The notes under the pieces are model-generated. The model was given only the letters and a program-made list of their open reading frames with translations, did not search any database and was not told the DNA's origin. Positions 1 to 6,287 of a stretch of 7,486 bases of DNA are shown one piece after another (position 1 is the stretch's first letter; the number at the start of each line of letters is the position of its first letter). The translations under genes were made by a program, and so were the position numbers. This stretch comes from Methanobacteriota archaeon (GTDB taxonomy: Archaea; Thermoplasmatota; Thermoplasmata; Methanomassiliicoccales; Methanomethylophilaceae), in NCBI GenBank assembly GCA_029574055.1, contig JAKQBQ010000021.1, positions 1-7,486 on the forward strand, in the 5' to 3' direction.

Positions 1-10
1 GTTATGATAC

Positions 11-1537
11 ATGCTGCACACACTGAACGTCCGCATAAAGAACATGGCGAGATGGGAGAGCAACGTCATTAAAGTACTCGGCGTGATCGAGATATGCCTG
101 GGCATATCGCTTCTTGTCCCGGCGCTCGTTGCTCTCATCTACGGCGAGGATCCGACGTTTTTCATATATCCCGCACCGTTCCTCCTGATACCCGGGATAC
201 TCCAGTATATTTTCTTCAAGAGCGGGGACAGGATGAAGCCCGCCGGCGGAATGATGATGATCTTCGTCGCATGGTGGTTGGCATTCTTCGTGACCTCGAT
301 ACCGTATTACCTTTACGGTTTGTCCTTTGTCGATTCCCTCTTCGAAGGCATAAGCGGGTTCACCACCACCGGCATATCTCTGATCGGAGATGCCTCGGCA
401 CCGCACAGCATACTCTTCTGGGGATCGTTCATGCAGTGGGCCGGCGGTATAGCCATCATCATGATATTCGTGTTCCTGATCCCCATGATGGGCATCGGAG
501 GAAGGGCTTTCGTGAACAATGAGCTCGCGGGCTCCGATTCTTACAACTTCTCCATGAGGATAAAAAGCGCAACAGGGAATTTCCTGACGATCTATGTGCT
601 TTTGTCGGCGGTTGAGGTGGTTTTGCTAATGGTGAGCGGTGTGGATATCTTCGCTGCTGTCACGATGATGCTTTCAACCATATCCACCGGAGGCTTCATG
701 GCCGTCGGGAGCAGCATGTCCGACTTCTCCTTTGCCGCTCAGGTGATAGTGCTTGCTTTCATGTTCCTTGGAGGGACCAACTTCTACCTGCACTACCGTG
801 CGCTCAACAAAAGGGAGTTCTCTGCATACAGGAGAAGCCAGGAGTTCATATGGACGGCGATCTGGTTCCTTGCTGCGGCCGTGGTGATAATCGTCATACT
901 GCTGATAACAGCCGGGGACGTGTGGTCGATAGATGTGGGGAACACTGTCTGGGAGACCATCTTCACGGTCGTATCGGTGGGGACAACAACGGGATACACC
1001 ATAGCCGAACAATCCGCATGGCCTCTTGCAACATACATGGTATTCTGGCTGGTCATGATCTTCGGGTCCATGTCGGGTTCCACATCGGGAGGCATCAAGA
1101 TATACAGGCTCCTGATCATCAAGTCGTACGTATCGAACGGCATCTACAAAATGTTCCACCCGCGCTCGGTCAGGGATGTCAGGATGGACGGCCATTCCGT
1201 GAGCAGCGATGCCGTTGTGTCGGCGGTCGTCGTTATCGTGATGTTCCTGGCGGTGATCATATTCTCGACGGTGTTCCTTCTGATCTCGGAACCGGGCATA
1301 AGCATAATGGAATCCATGGGGCTATCAATATCGGCAGTCAGCAACTCAGGCGTCAACATGGGCACCATAGAATACACGGAGCTCAGCAGCATCTCGAAGA
1401 TGTTCATCGGGTTCATAATGTGGGTCGGCCGTCTGGAAGTGGTCATTGCGCTGCTGCTGTTCACAAGGACATTCTGGAGCGACTTGATCCTCGATATAAA
1501 GGGGAACAGGCGCAGGATGAGAGAAAGGAAGGTATGA
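11..1537 (+). CDS. trkH: TrkH-family potassium uptake protein (membrane subunit)
   Basis: This is the ion-conducting membrane subunit of a Trk/Ktr-type K+ uptake system. Such subunits are normally gated by a cytoplasmic NAD/ATP-binding TrkA protein, which is not in this window and may lie upstream. The 508-residue protein is strongly hydrophobic and shows the four pore-loop repeats of the superfamily: GFTTTG (116-121), STGG (225-228), VGTTTGY (323-329) and SNSGVN (444-449). The family motif SGSTSGGIKIYR follows the third repeat, and the typical C-terminal MWVGRLEV segment is present near residues 470-480. Length matches the family. An in-frame TGA at 5-7 limits the start to ATG 11 or later. 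ATG 44 (Met12) is an alternative, and neither start has a clear Shine-Dalgarno site. The family call is secure; ion selectivity (K+ alone or K+/Na+) is inferred from the filter glycines. Confidence 0.95.
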   Translation: MLHTLNVRIKNMARWESNVIKVLGVIEICLGISLLVPALVALIYGEDPTFFIYPAPFLLIPGILQYIFFKSGDRMKPAGGMMMIFVAWWLAFFVTSIPYYLYGLSFVDSLFEGISGFTTTGISLIGDASAPHSILFWGSFMQWAGGIAIIMIFVFLIPMMGIGGRAFVNNELAGSDSYNFSMRIKSATGNFLTIYVLLSAVEVVLLMVSGVDIFAAVTMMLSTISTGGFMAVGSSMSDFSFAAQVIVLAFMFLGGTNFYLHYRALNKREFSAYRRSQEFIWTAIWFLAAAVVIIVILLITAGDVWSIDVGNTVWETIFTVVSVGTTTGYTIAEQSAWPLATYMVFWLVMIFGSMSGSTSGGIKIYRLLIIKSYVSNGIYKMFHPRSVRDVRMDGHSVSSDAVVSAVVVIVMFLAVIIFSTVFLLISEPGISIMESMGLSISAVSNSGVNMGTIEYTELSSISKMFIGFIMWVGRLEVVIALLLFTRTFWSDLILDIKGNRRRMRERKV

Positions 1538-2377
1538 TCACTTCGAGGCCCTGCACATATCCAGTATCCTTACTACTGCGGGATTCCCCGGATCCTTTTC
1601 GTTGATGGCGCCGGCTACGATCCTGGCTTCTTTAAGTTTCCCTTTCTCAGCAAGGGTGTACGCGAGCACCTCCATCGCCGCAACGTTGCCGGGATCGGCC
1701 TTGACTGCTTTGGACGCGTAAGCGCCCGCGCTTGCGGTCTTCCCTTCTATCCACAAATAATATGAGGCAAGCGCATCGGCATCCGGAGAGTCCTTGTTCT
1801 TCTTCAGGTTGTCCTTTACGAATTTTCCCGCATCTTTGGATCTCCCTGCTGCGGAAAGAGCTGCGCAGTAGCATCTCTGCACAGTGAGGTCATGGGGCGC
1901 TTCTTTGAGCAGGTCCTCGGCAAGCCTGACGGCGCGGTCATGCTCTCTGCACGCAGAGACAGCGCCGATCATTGCAGCCGTATCTTCCAACGTCGGCTCG
2001 GATATCTTTTCGTATTCCTTCGATGAGCCAATGTAGTCTCTCATGTCGAACAGAATGCGCATCCTTTCCCTTGCTACGCTGTCATTATCGGACGCAGCGG
2101 AGAGCACCTTCTCTGCCTCTGCCGGGAATCCGATGCCCCTGAGACCCTTGGCGGCTTCAAGCCTGTCCTCGTCCTTGGCCTTCTCGGAAACCCTTTTCGC
2201 AAGGCTCCGGGCCCCGTCATCATCCCCTATCGTCTTGAGGAGCGACGCGCAGGTGAGCAGAGTGTAGGGATCGTCCGAGAAGCAATTCGCCAGCTCAAGG
2301 ATCTGTACGGACGCCGAACGGTCGTTCCCCCTGCTTATGTTGGACTGTATCTCCTTCAGCGCTCTTTCTTTGTCCAT
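1538..2377 (-). CDS. TPR-repeat protein of unknown role
   Basis: A 279-residue protein made almost wholly of short antiparallel helices, with no signal peptide or membrane segment, so it is probably a cytoplasmic protein-protein interaction scaffold. The clearest tetratricopeptide-type units are near residues 200-232 (ending KADPGN) and 233-266 (EVLAYTLAEKGKLKEA, then INEKDPGNPA). More degenerate units lie near 24-65 (ILELANCF, DDPYTLLTCASLLKTIGDDDGA) and 140-195 (RAVRLAEDLLKEAPHDLTVQ). No catalytic motif is visible and the partner cannot be told. The ATG at 2377 is supported by a TATA-like box 28 nt upstream. The gene converges on trkH with no base between the two stop codons, so its 3' end must overlap the trkH transcript. 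It is divergent from the ATPase gene and may or may not be linked to it. Confidence 0.8.
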   Translation of the reverse strand: MDKERALKEIQSNISRGNDRSASVQILELANCFSDDPYTLLTCASLLKTIGDDDGARSLAKRVSEKAKDEDRLEAAKGLRGIGFPAEAEKVLSAASDNDSVARERMRILFDMRDYIGSSKEYEKISEPTLEDTAAMIGAVSACREHDRAVRLAEDLLKEAPHDLTVQRCYCAALSAAGRSKDAGKFVKDNLKKNKDSPDADALASYYLWIEGKTASAGAYASKAVKADPGNVAAMEVLAYTLAEKGKLKEARIVAGAINEKDPGNPAVVRILDMCRASK

Positions 2378-2398
2378 CCGGCTTCGATATCCCCTTTA

Positions 2399-2410
2399 CA
2401 AAGATAAAGA
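2399..2410 (-). promoter_or_regulatory. TATA-like box for the TPR gene
   Basis: On the minus strand this reads TCTTTATCTTTG. It is centred about 28 nt upstream of the TPR gene ATG (2377), the spacing expected for a leaderless archaeal transcript. It was found by eye; no BRE element is clear. Confidence 0.45.
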
Positions 2411-2436
2411 TGAGCCCGGCGGCCTTTGTTGATGGG

Positions 2437-2447
2437 TTCATATACAA
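2437..2447 (+). promoter_or_regulatory. TATA-like box for the ATPase-DUF4435 operon
   Basis: The sequence TTCATATACAA is centred about 31 nt upstream of ATG 2473. In Archaea transcription starts about 25 nt downstream of the TATA box, so the mRNA would begin a few bases before 2473. This supports the shorter ATPase start over ATG 2410, which lies upstream of the box and would not be on the transcript. Confidence 0.5.
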
Positions 2448-2472
2448 TCATGCCGATACGAGATGGGTCGAA

Positions 2473-3513
2473 ATGCTTACAGGGTTCTCTATATACGGTC
2501 TGTTCGGCGAATACGATTACGACGTGAATCTCAGCGAAAGCAACATCACTTTCATTCATTCCCTAAACGGATACGGGAAGTCCACCGTGATGAGGCTGAT
2601 CTACGAAATGCTGAGGGGGAACGTGGAGGAGATCAATAACGTCAACTTCAAAAGAATGGACCTCAGGTTCGACGACGGGACCACCCTGATAGTGGAGAGG
2701 ACGGGGGATTCCTCCCTCATACAGATACAGAAGAACGAGCTGGAGGAAGAGATATCCTCCGATGAGATGAAGAGCATCCTGGGCGTCCTTTACATTTCCC
2801 CCGACAGATCGGTGGCGACCGTCGGAGGGAATCTCAGACTCGCGCTCGACCTGTACAAAGAGGAATTGGCAGACAAGCTAAGGGTCGCAAAAGAAGAGAA
2901 CAGCCTTGTGAGCGTTCCCGCGAAAGGCAGGAAGGAGTATAATGATGCTGAGCTCGAGTTCTGGAGCAAGGACCTCAAGGCAAAGCTGGATTTCATCAAG
3001 AGGGCGGGGATAGAGCCGGATATGCCGGCAGGGTACAGGTTCCCCCCGCCGAGGTTCGAGATAATGTCCCGCAGGAAAGACTACGAGGACCTCGCATTCT
3101 CTTTGGAGGAGTACGTAAAGAAGAATTACGAACTATCGGAATCCACAATTGTGTACCTGGACATTGTGAATGATCTTTTGATAAACAAGAACGTATACCT
3201 CAACGAAAGCAACATCCTGAGTGCCAGAATGGACAACGGAACGGCGCTTCCGCTTGACAGGCTGTCATCGGGGGAGAAGCAGATACTGATAATTTTCTAT
3301 CTGCTGCTCTTCAAAGCCAAGAACGGTTCGCTGGTGATAATAGACGAGCCGGAGATATCGCTTCATGTGGCATGGCAGCAGAGCCTCGGAAAGACGTTCT
3401 CTGATATAGCCAGACTGCGCGGGCTGCACATAATAGTCGCAACCCATTCTCCCCAAGTGATACACGACAAATGGGATATGTCTGTTGAACTGAGGGTAAA
3501 AAATGATAAATGA
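2473..3513 (+). CDS. ABC/AAA-type ATPase of a PARIS-like ATPase-DUF4435 pair (AriA-like candidate)
   Basis: A soluble SMC/Rad50-like ATPase of 346 residues from ATG 2473; the frame stays open back to ATG 2410, giving 367. Residue numbers here count from 2410. The Walker A is SLNGYGKST (51-59), where Ser replaces the usual first glycine. The ABC signature is LSSGEKQ (285-291), the Walker B LVIIDEPEISLH (308-319), and the switch histidine lies in ATHSP (344-348). A helical, charged insert (about 140-270) sits between the two ATPase lobes but is too short for a long coiled coil. The sequence from MLTGFSIYGLFGEYDYDVNL matches the normal first strands of the fold, so the 21 residues before it are probably untranslated. 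It overlaps the downstream DUF4435 gene by 11 nt. ATPase plus DUF4435 is the gene pair of PARIS anti-phage systems, in which the ATPase senses a phage trigger. That role here is inferred from the pairing. Confidence 0.85.
   Translation: MLTGFSIYGLFGEYDYDVNLSESNITFIHSLNGYGKSTVMRLIYEMLRGNVEEINNVNFKRMDLRFDDGTTLIVERTGDSSLIQIQKNELEEEISSDEMKSILGVLYISPDRSVATVGGNLRLALDLYKEELADKLRVAKEENSLVSVPAKGRKEYNDAELEFWSKDLKAKLDFIKRAGIEPDMPAGYRFPPPRFEIMSRRKDYEDLAFSLEEYVKKNYELSESTIVYLDIVNDLLINKNVYLNESNILSARMDNGTALPLDRLSSGEKQILIIFYLLLFKAKNGSLVIIDEPEISLHVAWQQSLGKTFSDIARLRGLHIIVATHSPQVIHDKWDMSVELRVKNDK
3492..3497 (+). promoter_or_regulatory. Shine-Dalgarno site for the DUF4435 gene
   Basis: GAGGGT lies inside the ATPase 3' end, 5 nt before ATG 3503. 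Together with the 11-nt overlap it suggests coupled translation of the two proteins, as expected for subunits made in set ratio. Confidence 0.5.
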
Positions 3514-4360
3514 CCTGACATCCTCGGACATTGCCAACAGCGTTTCCATGCTGAGATCCTCCCATAAAGGGCCGATCGTTGTGGTCGAGGGAGTGACCGA
3601 CAGCAGGCTGTATAGCAAGTTTATCGATAAGGATGAAGCGAAGATGGTGATCGCATATTCCAAAGACAACGTAAAAAGATCCGTCGCAGAGGTATGGGAG
3701 AAGAGGAACGACAGGAAAGTGATCGGCATCCTTGATGCGGACCTGGATAGATTGTTTGGAAAAAGAATTACTCCCCCGGTGTTCTTTTCGGATAAAAGGG
3801 ATCTCGAGACGATGATGCTGAGCACCGGCGCGCTGGATGACGTTCTCGCCGAATACGCCGATCAGGAATTGTTGGAGAGTTTTGAGGAGAAGTACGGGAA
3901 AGTAAGCGATGTCGTGGCTCGGTCCTCATATCCCATAGGCCTGCTGATGTACATCTCCGTAAAGGAGAACATAGGGCTTTGTTTCAAAGACATCAATCAT
4001 TCGATGTTCATAAACAGAAAGACCCTTGCCATCGATATAAGGAGAATGATCGACGAGGTATTCTCGCAGTCGATCAACAAAGGGATCGGGAAGAAGAACC
4101 TTGCGGACATGATCGCCGATGAAGAGGAGGTGCTCGCCGATCCATGGATAGCGGTCAGGGGCCACGATGCCGTAGCCGTGCTGGCTATAGGTCTGTCGGA
4201 AACCTTCGGATCATACAACAGCAAAGGCATGAAGAGCGGCCAGATGAGCGGCGCGCTGAGACTGGCTTTCGGTCTGGATTATTTTAGGGAGACCGATCTA
4301 TACAAAGATACGGTGGCGTGGTCCGAAAAGAACAACTTCATCTTATGGGTCACTCAATGA
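3503..4360 (+). CDS. DUF4435 / TOPRIM-like protein, probable nuclease effector (AriB-like candidate)
   Basis: A 285-residue soluble protein with the landmarks of DUF4435. An N-terminal strand ends in an acidic residue, PIVVVEGVTDSRLY (24-37, Glu29). A second strand carries the acidic cluster GILDADLDRLFG (75-86; Asp78, Asp80, Asp82). The segment FFSDKRDLETMM (94-105) follows, and a late RGHDAVAVL (219-227) is typical of the family. A Glu after one strand and a DxD after another is the TOPRIM metal-binding pattern. In PARIS the DUF4435 protein AriB is a TOPRIM-type RNase, described as cutting tRNA once released from its ATPase partner. The same activity here is inference, but the acidic residues look intact. 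The start is fixed by a good Shine-Dalgarno site and the overlap with the ATPase gene. The 3' end overlaps the convergent xseB by 11 nt. Confidence 0.82.
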   Translation: MINDLTSSDIANSVSMLRSSHKGPIVVVEGVTDSRLYSKFIDKDEAKMVIAYSKDNVKRSVAEVWEKRNDRKVIGILDADLDRLFGKRITPPVFFSDKRDLETMMLSTGALDDVLAEYADQELLESFEEKYGKVSDVVARSSYPIGLLMYISVKENIGLCFKDINHSMFINRKTLAIDIRRMIDEVFSQSINKGIGKKNLADMIADEEEVLADPWIAVRGHDAVAVLAIGLSETFGSYNSKGMKSGQMSGALRLAFGLDYFRETDLYKDTVAWSEKNNFILWVTQ

Positions 4361-4577
4361 CGAAGTCCTCTTTTTTCACGCCTTCGGATGTCTCTATCAT
4401 CATACGGACCTTTCTGTCGGACTCGTCAAGGATCTTCCTGCAGCGATCTCTAAGGATGATCGCCCTTTCATAGATCTCCAACGCTTTGTCGAGATCCAGA
4501 TTACCGTTCTCCAGCTCGCTCACAAGCTGTTCAAGGGTCTTCAGGCTCTCTTCGAATGTCATTTCCTCTATCTCCAT
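4350..4577 (-). CDS. xseB: Exodeoxyribonuclease VII small subunit
   Basis: A 75-residue acidic, two-helix protein with the XseB pattern: MTFEESLKTLEQLVSELENG (6-25), then the short loop NLDLDKALEIYERAI, and a second helix with paired Arg/Lys. The length is normal for XseB (about 70-80). Several copies bind the helical part of XseA and are needed for activity of the complex, which degrades single-stranded DNA from both ends to short oligonucleotides. The gene follows xseA with a TAATG overlap: its ATG shares one base with the xseA stop. A Shine-Dalgarno GGAG (4589-4586) sits 8 nt upstream, inside xseA. The last 11 nt overlap the end of the convergent DUF4435 gene. Confidence 0.95.
   Translation of the reverse strand: MEIEEMTFEESLKTLEQLVSELENGNLDLDKALEIYERAIILRDRCRKILDESDRKVRMMIETSEGVKKEDFVIE
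4366..4376 (+). terminator. U-rich terminator candidate for the ATPase-DUF4435 operon
   Basis: A pyrimidine run ending in six T (4371-4376) begins a few bases after the DUF4435 stop. Archaeal RNA polymerase ends transcription at such U-tracts without a hairpin. The run lies inside the xseB coding region on the opposite strand, where it encodes the Lys-Lys-Glu near the end of XseB. Confidence 0.4.
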
Positions 4578-5839
4578 TATCTCATCTCCACTTTCTTGAC
4601 CTCTGCTTCCGCCTTTCCGTCTTTCATGATGACGTTTATGCCGGCACCCGGCTTCAATTGCCTGGATGATGTCAGCGCCGTTCCGCTCTCATCCGTTACC
4701 AGTGTGTATCCTCTGTCCAAGACCTTCATCGGATTGATGCTCTCCAGCCTCTCCGAGTATCTCCGGAGGTCTTTGCTGTCGTTCTCCAGCATCCTCCTCA
4801 CATGGATGTCCATGCTCGAATCCAGCCTGATGAATCTTCTGCGCACGACCTCTATCTTGTCCTTCAAGGCAGAGCCCATGCGCGAGTTCAGGTCGTCCAG
4901 CCGCATTGAGTACATGGATACCCGCTGCTCGGCGCGTTTCGGATCGAGCTTGGAATCAAGCATCTCGAATCTGTGATGCATCCTGCCCAATATCATTGAA
5001 AGGGATCTGTTGATCCTTATCATGTCCGTGTCCAAATGCTTCAGCACTTCTTTCCGGTCCCTCAGCGCGAGTTCCGCCGCCCCTGTGGGTGTCGGGGCGC
5101 GGAGGTCTGCAACGAAATCGGCTATCGTGAAATCCGTCTCATGCCCGACGGCGGATATTATCGGCGCCTTGGATGCTGCGATCGCCCTCGCAACCACCTC
5201 CTCGTTGAATGCCCAGAGATCCTCTATCGACCCTCCTCCTCTTCCGACGATGATGACATCCACCCCTTCTCTGTTAAGGGCCTCGATGCCTTTGACTATC
5301 GATCCGGCAGCGCCTTCTCCCTGCACCAGCGCAGGATAGAGGAGGATGTCGGCGGGGAATAGGCGCCGGGTTGTTGTTATTATGTCATGTATCACGGCGC
5401 CTTTCGGGGAGGTCACCACCCCGATGACCTTCGGATACGGCGGCAGAGGCCTTTTCCTCGAAGGGTCGAAGAGTCCCTCCGCCTCCAATTTATTCTTCAA
5501 TGCCTCATATGCCAGATAGAGATCCCCTACCCCCGATCTCTGCATTGTTTCCACAACGAATTGGTATGATCCCCTCTCAACATAAATGTCCACCCTTCCG
5601 AAAGCGGTCACCTTCATATTGTCCTGGGGCTCGAAGTCTATCCTTGATCTGGAGGGTTTGAACATCACGCCTTTTATCTCGCTCGTGTTGTCCTTCAGCG
5701 TAAAATAGTAGTGCCCGGAAGGGTACTTCTTGAGGTTCGACAGCTCCCCCACGACCCAAACGTCTTTCACCGCGGGGGACTCCGATAGGATGGACCTGAC
5801 CCTTTGGTTCAGCTGCGTCACCGATATCGTATCCGCCAT
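4577..5839 (-). CDS. xseA: Exodeoxyribonuclease VII large subunit
   Basis: The catalytic subunit of ExoVII, 420 residues, slightly shorter than the E. coli protein (about 456). An N-terminal OB-fold DNA-binding domain (about 1-100) has VTQLNQRVRSIL and GELSNLKKYPSGHYYFTLKD. The catalytic domain follows with VVTSPKGAVIHDI (141-153), GRGGGSIEDLWAFNEE (199-214), GHETDFTIADFVADLRAPTPTGAAE (232-256, given here only as its landmarks GHETDFT and DLRAPTPTGAAE). A long helical region (about 258-365) is where XseB copies bind, and the C-terminal DRGYTLV motif is at 375-381. All known conserved residues appear present. The ATG at 5839 starts right at the OB domain and has a TATA-like box about 27 nt upstream. 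It forms an operon with xseB. ExoVII is mainly a bacterial repair enzyme, so a complete pair with archaeal-type promoter signals suggests an old transfer. Confidence 0.96.
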   Translation of the reverse strand: MADTISVTQLNQRVRSILSESPAVKDVWVVGELSNLKKYPSGHYYFTLKDNTSEIKGVMFKPSRSRIDFEPQDNMKVTAFGRVDIYVERGSYQFVVETMQRSGVGDLYLAYEALKNKLEAEGLFDPSRKRPLPPYPKVIGVVTSPKGAVIHDIITTTRRLFPADILLYPALVQGEGAAGSIVKGIEALNREGVDVIIVGRGGGSIEDLWAFNEEVVARAIAASKAPIISAVGHETDFTIADFVADLRAPTPTGAAELALRDRKEVLKHLDTDMIRINRSLSMILGRMHHRFEMLDSKLDPKRAEQRVSMYSMRLDDLNSRMGSALKDKIEVVRRRFIRLDSSMDIHVRRMLENDSKDLRRYSERLESINPMKVLDRGYTLVTDESGTALTSSRQLKPGAGINVIMKDGKAEAEVKKVEMR

Positions 5840-5860
5840 GCAATCCCGATGCGCGTTTGC

Positions 5861-5872
5861 TTTAATCTATTT
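5861..5872 (-). promoter_or_regulatory. TATA-like box for xseA-xseB
   Basis: On the minus strand this reads AAATAGATTAAA, centred about 27 nt upstream of the xseA ATG. The spacing implies a leaderless mRNA; only a weak GGGAT lies near the start codon. Confidence 0.5.
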
Positions 5873-5899
5873 GCCGTTCGTTCATGAGCGGATCGTCTT

Positions 5900-5915
5900 T
5901 ACATGTTCCCATGTA
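5900..5915. repeat. Perfect inverted repeat, candidate operator between xseA and mntA-like gene
   Basis: TACATG-TTCC-CATGTA is a perfect 6-bp-arm inverted repeat with a 4-nt spacer. It lies in the middle of the 139-nt divergent intergenic region, about 28 nt from the TATA-like box on either side. It could bind a dimeric repressor or activator serving one or both operons. It could also be a weak hairpin or chance. Confidence 0.35.
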
Positions 5916-5943
5916 TCAAGAAAGAACAGCACGATTTGAAAGG

Positions 5944-5953
5944 CTTATCTATC
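5944..5953 (+). promoter_or_regulatory. TATA-like box for the MNT-HEPN operon
   Basis: CTTATCTATC is centred about 30 nt upstream of ATG 5979. This places the transcript start a few bases before that codon and favours ATG 5979 over TTG 5970. Confidence 0.45.
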
Positions 5954-5978
5954 ACAAACGACATTCATTTTGGTAGAA

Positions 5979-6287
5979 ATGCTTAACGGAACCGCCCCCA
6001 AGTATAGTATGGAAGAGCTGGCACAGCTCATAGCACCGGTCGTCAGCATGTACGATGTCGACCGCGTTTATGTTTTTGGTTCCTATGCGCGCGGGGATGC
6101 AAACGCGAGGAGTGATATAGATCTCCGCATAGATGCGGACAGGCTTAGGACCTTCGACCTCTGCGGACTCATGGTCAGGCTGGAAGAGGCACTCGGGATG
6201 CAAGTGGATGTCATCCCAACCGATTCGATGAGTCTCGAATTCCTTGATTCTGTAAGAAGAGAAGAGGTCATGGTCTATGAAAGATAA
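5979..6287 (+). CDS. Minimal nucleotidyltransferase, MntA-type antitoxin
   Basis: A 102-residue minimal nucleotidyltransferase of the DNA polymerase beta superfamily. The signature GSYARGDANARSDIDL (34-49) fits the exact GS-x10-DxD pattern, with metal-binding Asp46 and Asp48. The third acidic residue is Asp77 in QVDVIP. In studied MntA/HepT pairs the enzyme adds AMP residues to a tyrosine next to the HEPN active site, silencing the toxin RNase. All residues needed for this are present. ATG 5979 is preferred; a TTG at 5970 would add three residues. The gene overlaps the HEPN gene by 11 nt and is upstream of it, the usual arrangement in one of the two common orders of this pair. Confidence 0.88.
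   Translation: MLNGTAPKYSMEELAQLIAPVVSMYDVDRVYVFGSYARGDANARSDIDLRIDADRLRTFDLCGLMVRLEEALGMQVDVIPTDSMSLEFLDSVRREEVMVYER
6264..6268 (+). promoter_or_regulatory. Shine-Dalgarno site for the HEPN gene
   Basis: GAGGT inside the end of the MNT gene, 8 nt before ATG 6277. It allows re-initiation or coupled translation of the toxin after its antitoxin. Confidence 0.5.

Noticed and set aside
1..72. Tail of an upstream gene (possibly trkA) at the left edge
   Set aside because: Several frames stop at 7, 26 or 72, but too little sequence is visible to choose one or to recognise a protein.
850..1605. Long open frame (251 codons) overlapping trkH on the same strand
   Set aside because: Its translation is rich in His, Arg and Gly with no domain; it is a shadow of the trkH frame, which has clear pore motifs.
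2394..2429. CTTTACAAAG near-palindrome and ACAAAG/CTTTGT inverted repeat between the TPR and ATPase genes
   Set aside because: The arms are only 4-6 bp of simple A/T-rich sequence, the second with a 20-nt spacer, and they largely coincide with the TATA-like box; no better than chance.
2410..2472. N-terminal extension of the ATPase from ATG 2410
   Set aside because: The extra 21 residues do not fit the start of the ATPase fold, and the TATA-like box at 2437-2447 lies inside them; ATG 2473 fits both the promoter spacing and the domain.
3265..3825. 186-codon open frame antisense to the ATPase-DUF4435 junction
   Set aside because: It spans the 3' part of one real gene and the 5' part of another, with low-complexity Ser/Leu content and no recognisable domain.
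5970..5978. TTG start for the nucleotidyltransferase
   Set aside because: It adds only three residues, has no Shine-Dalgarno site, and ATG 5979 fits the promoter spacing better.
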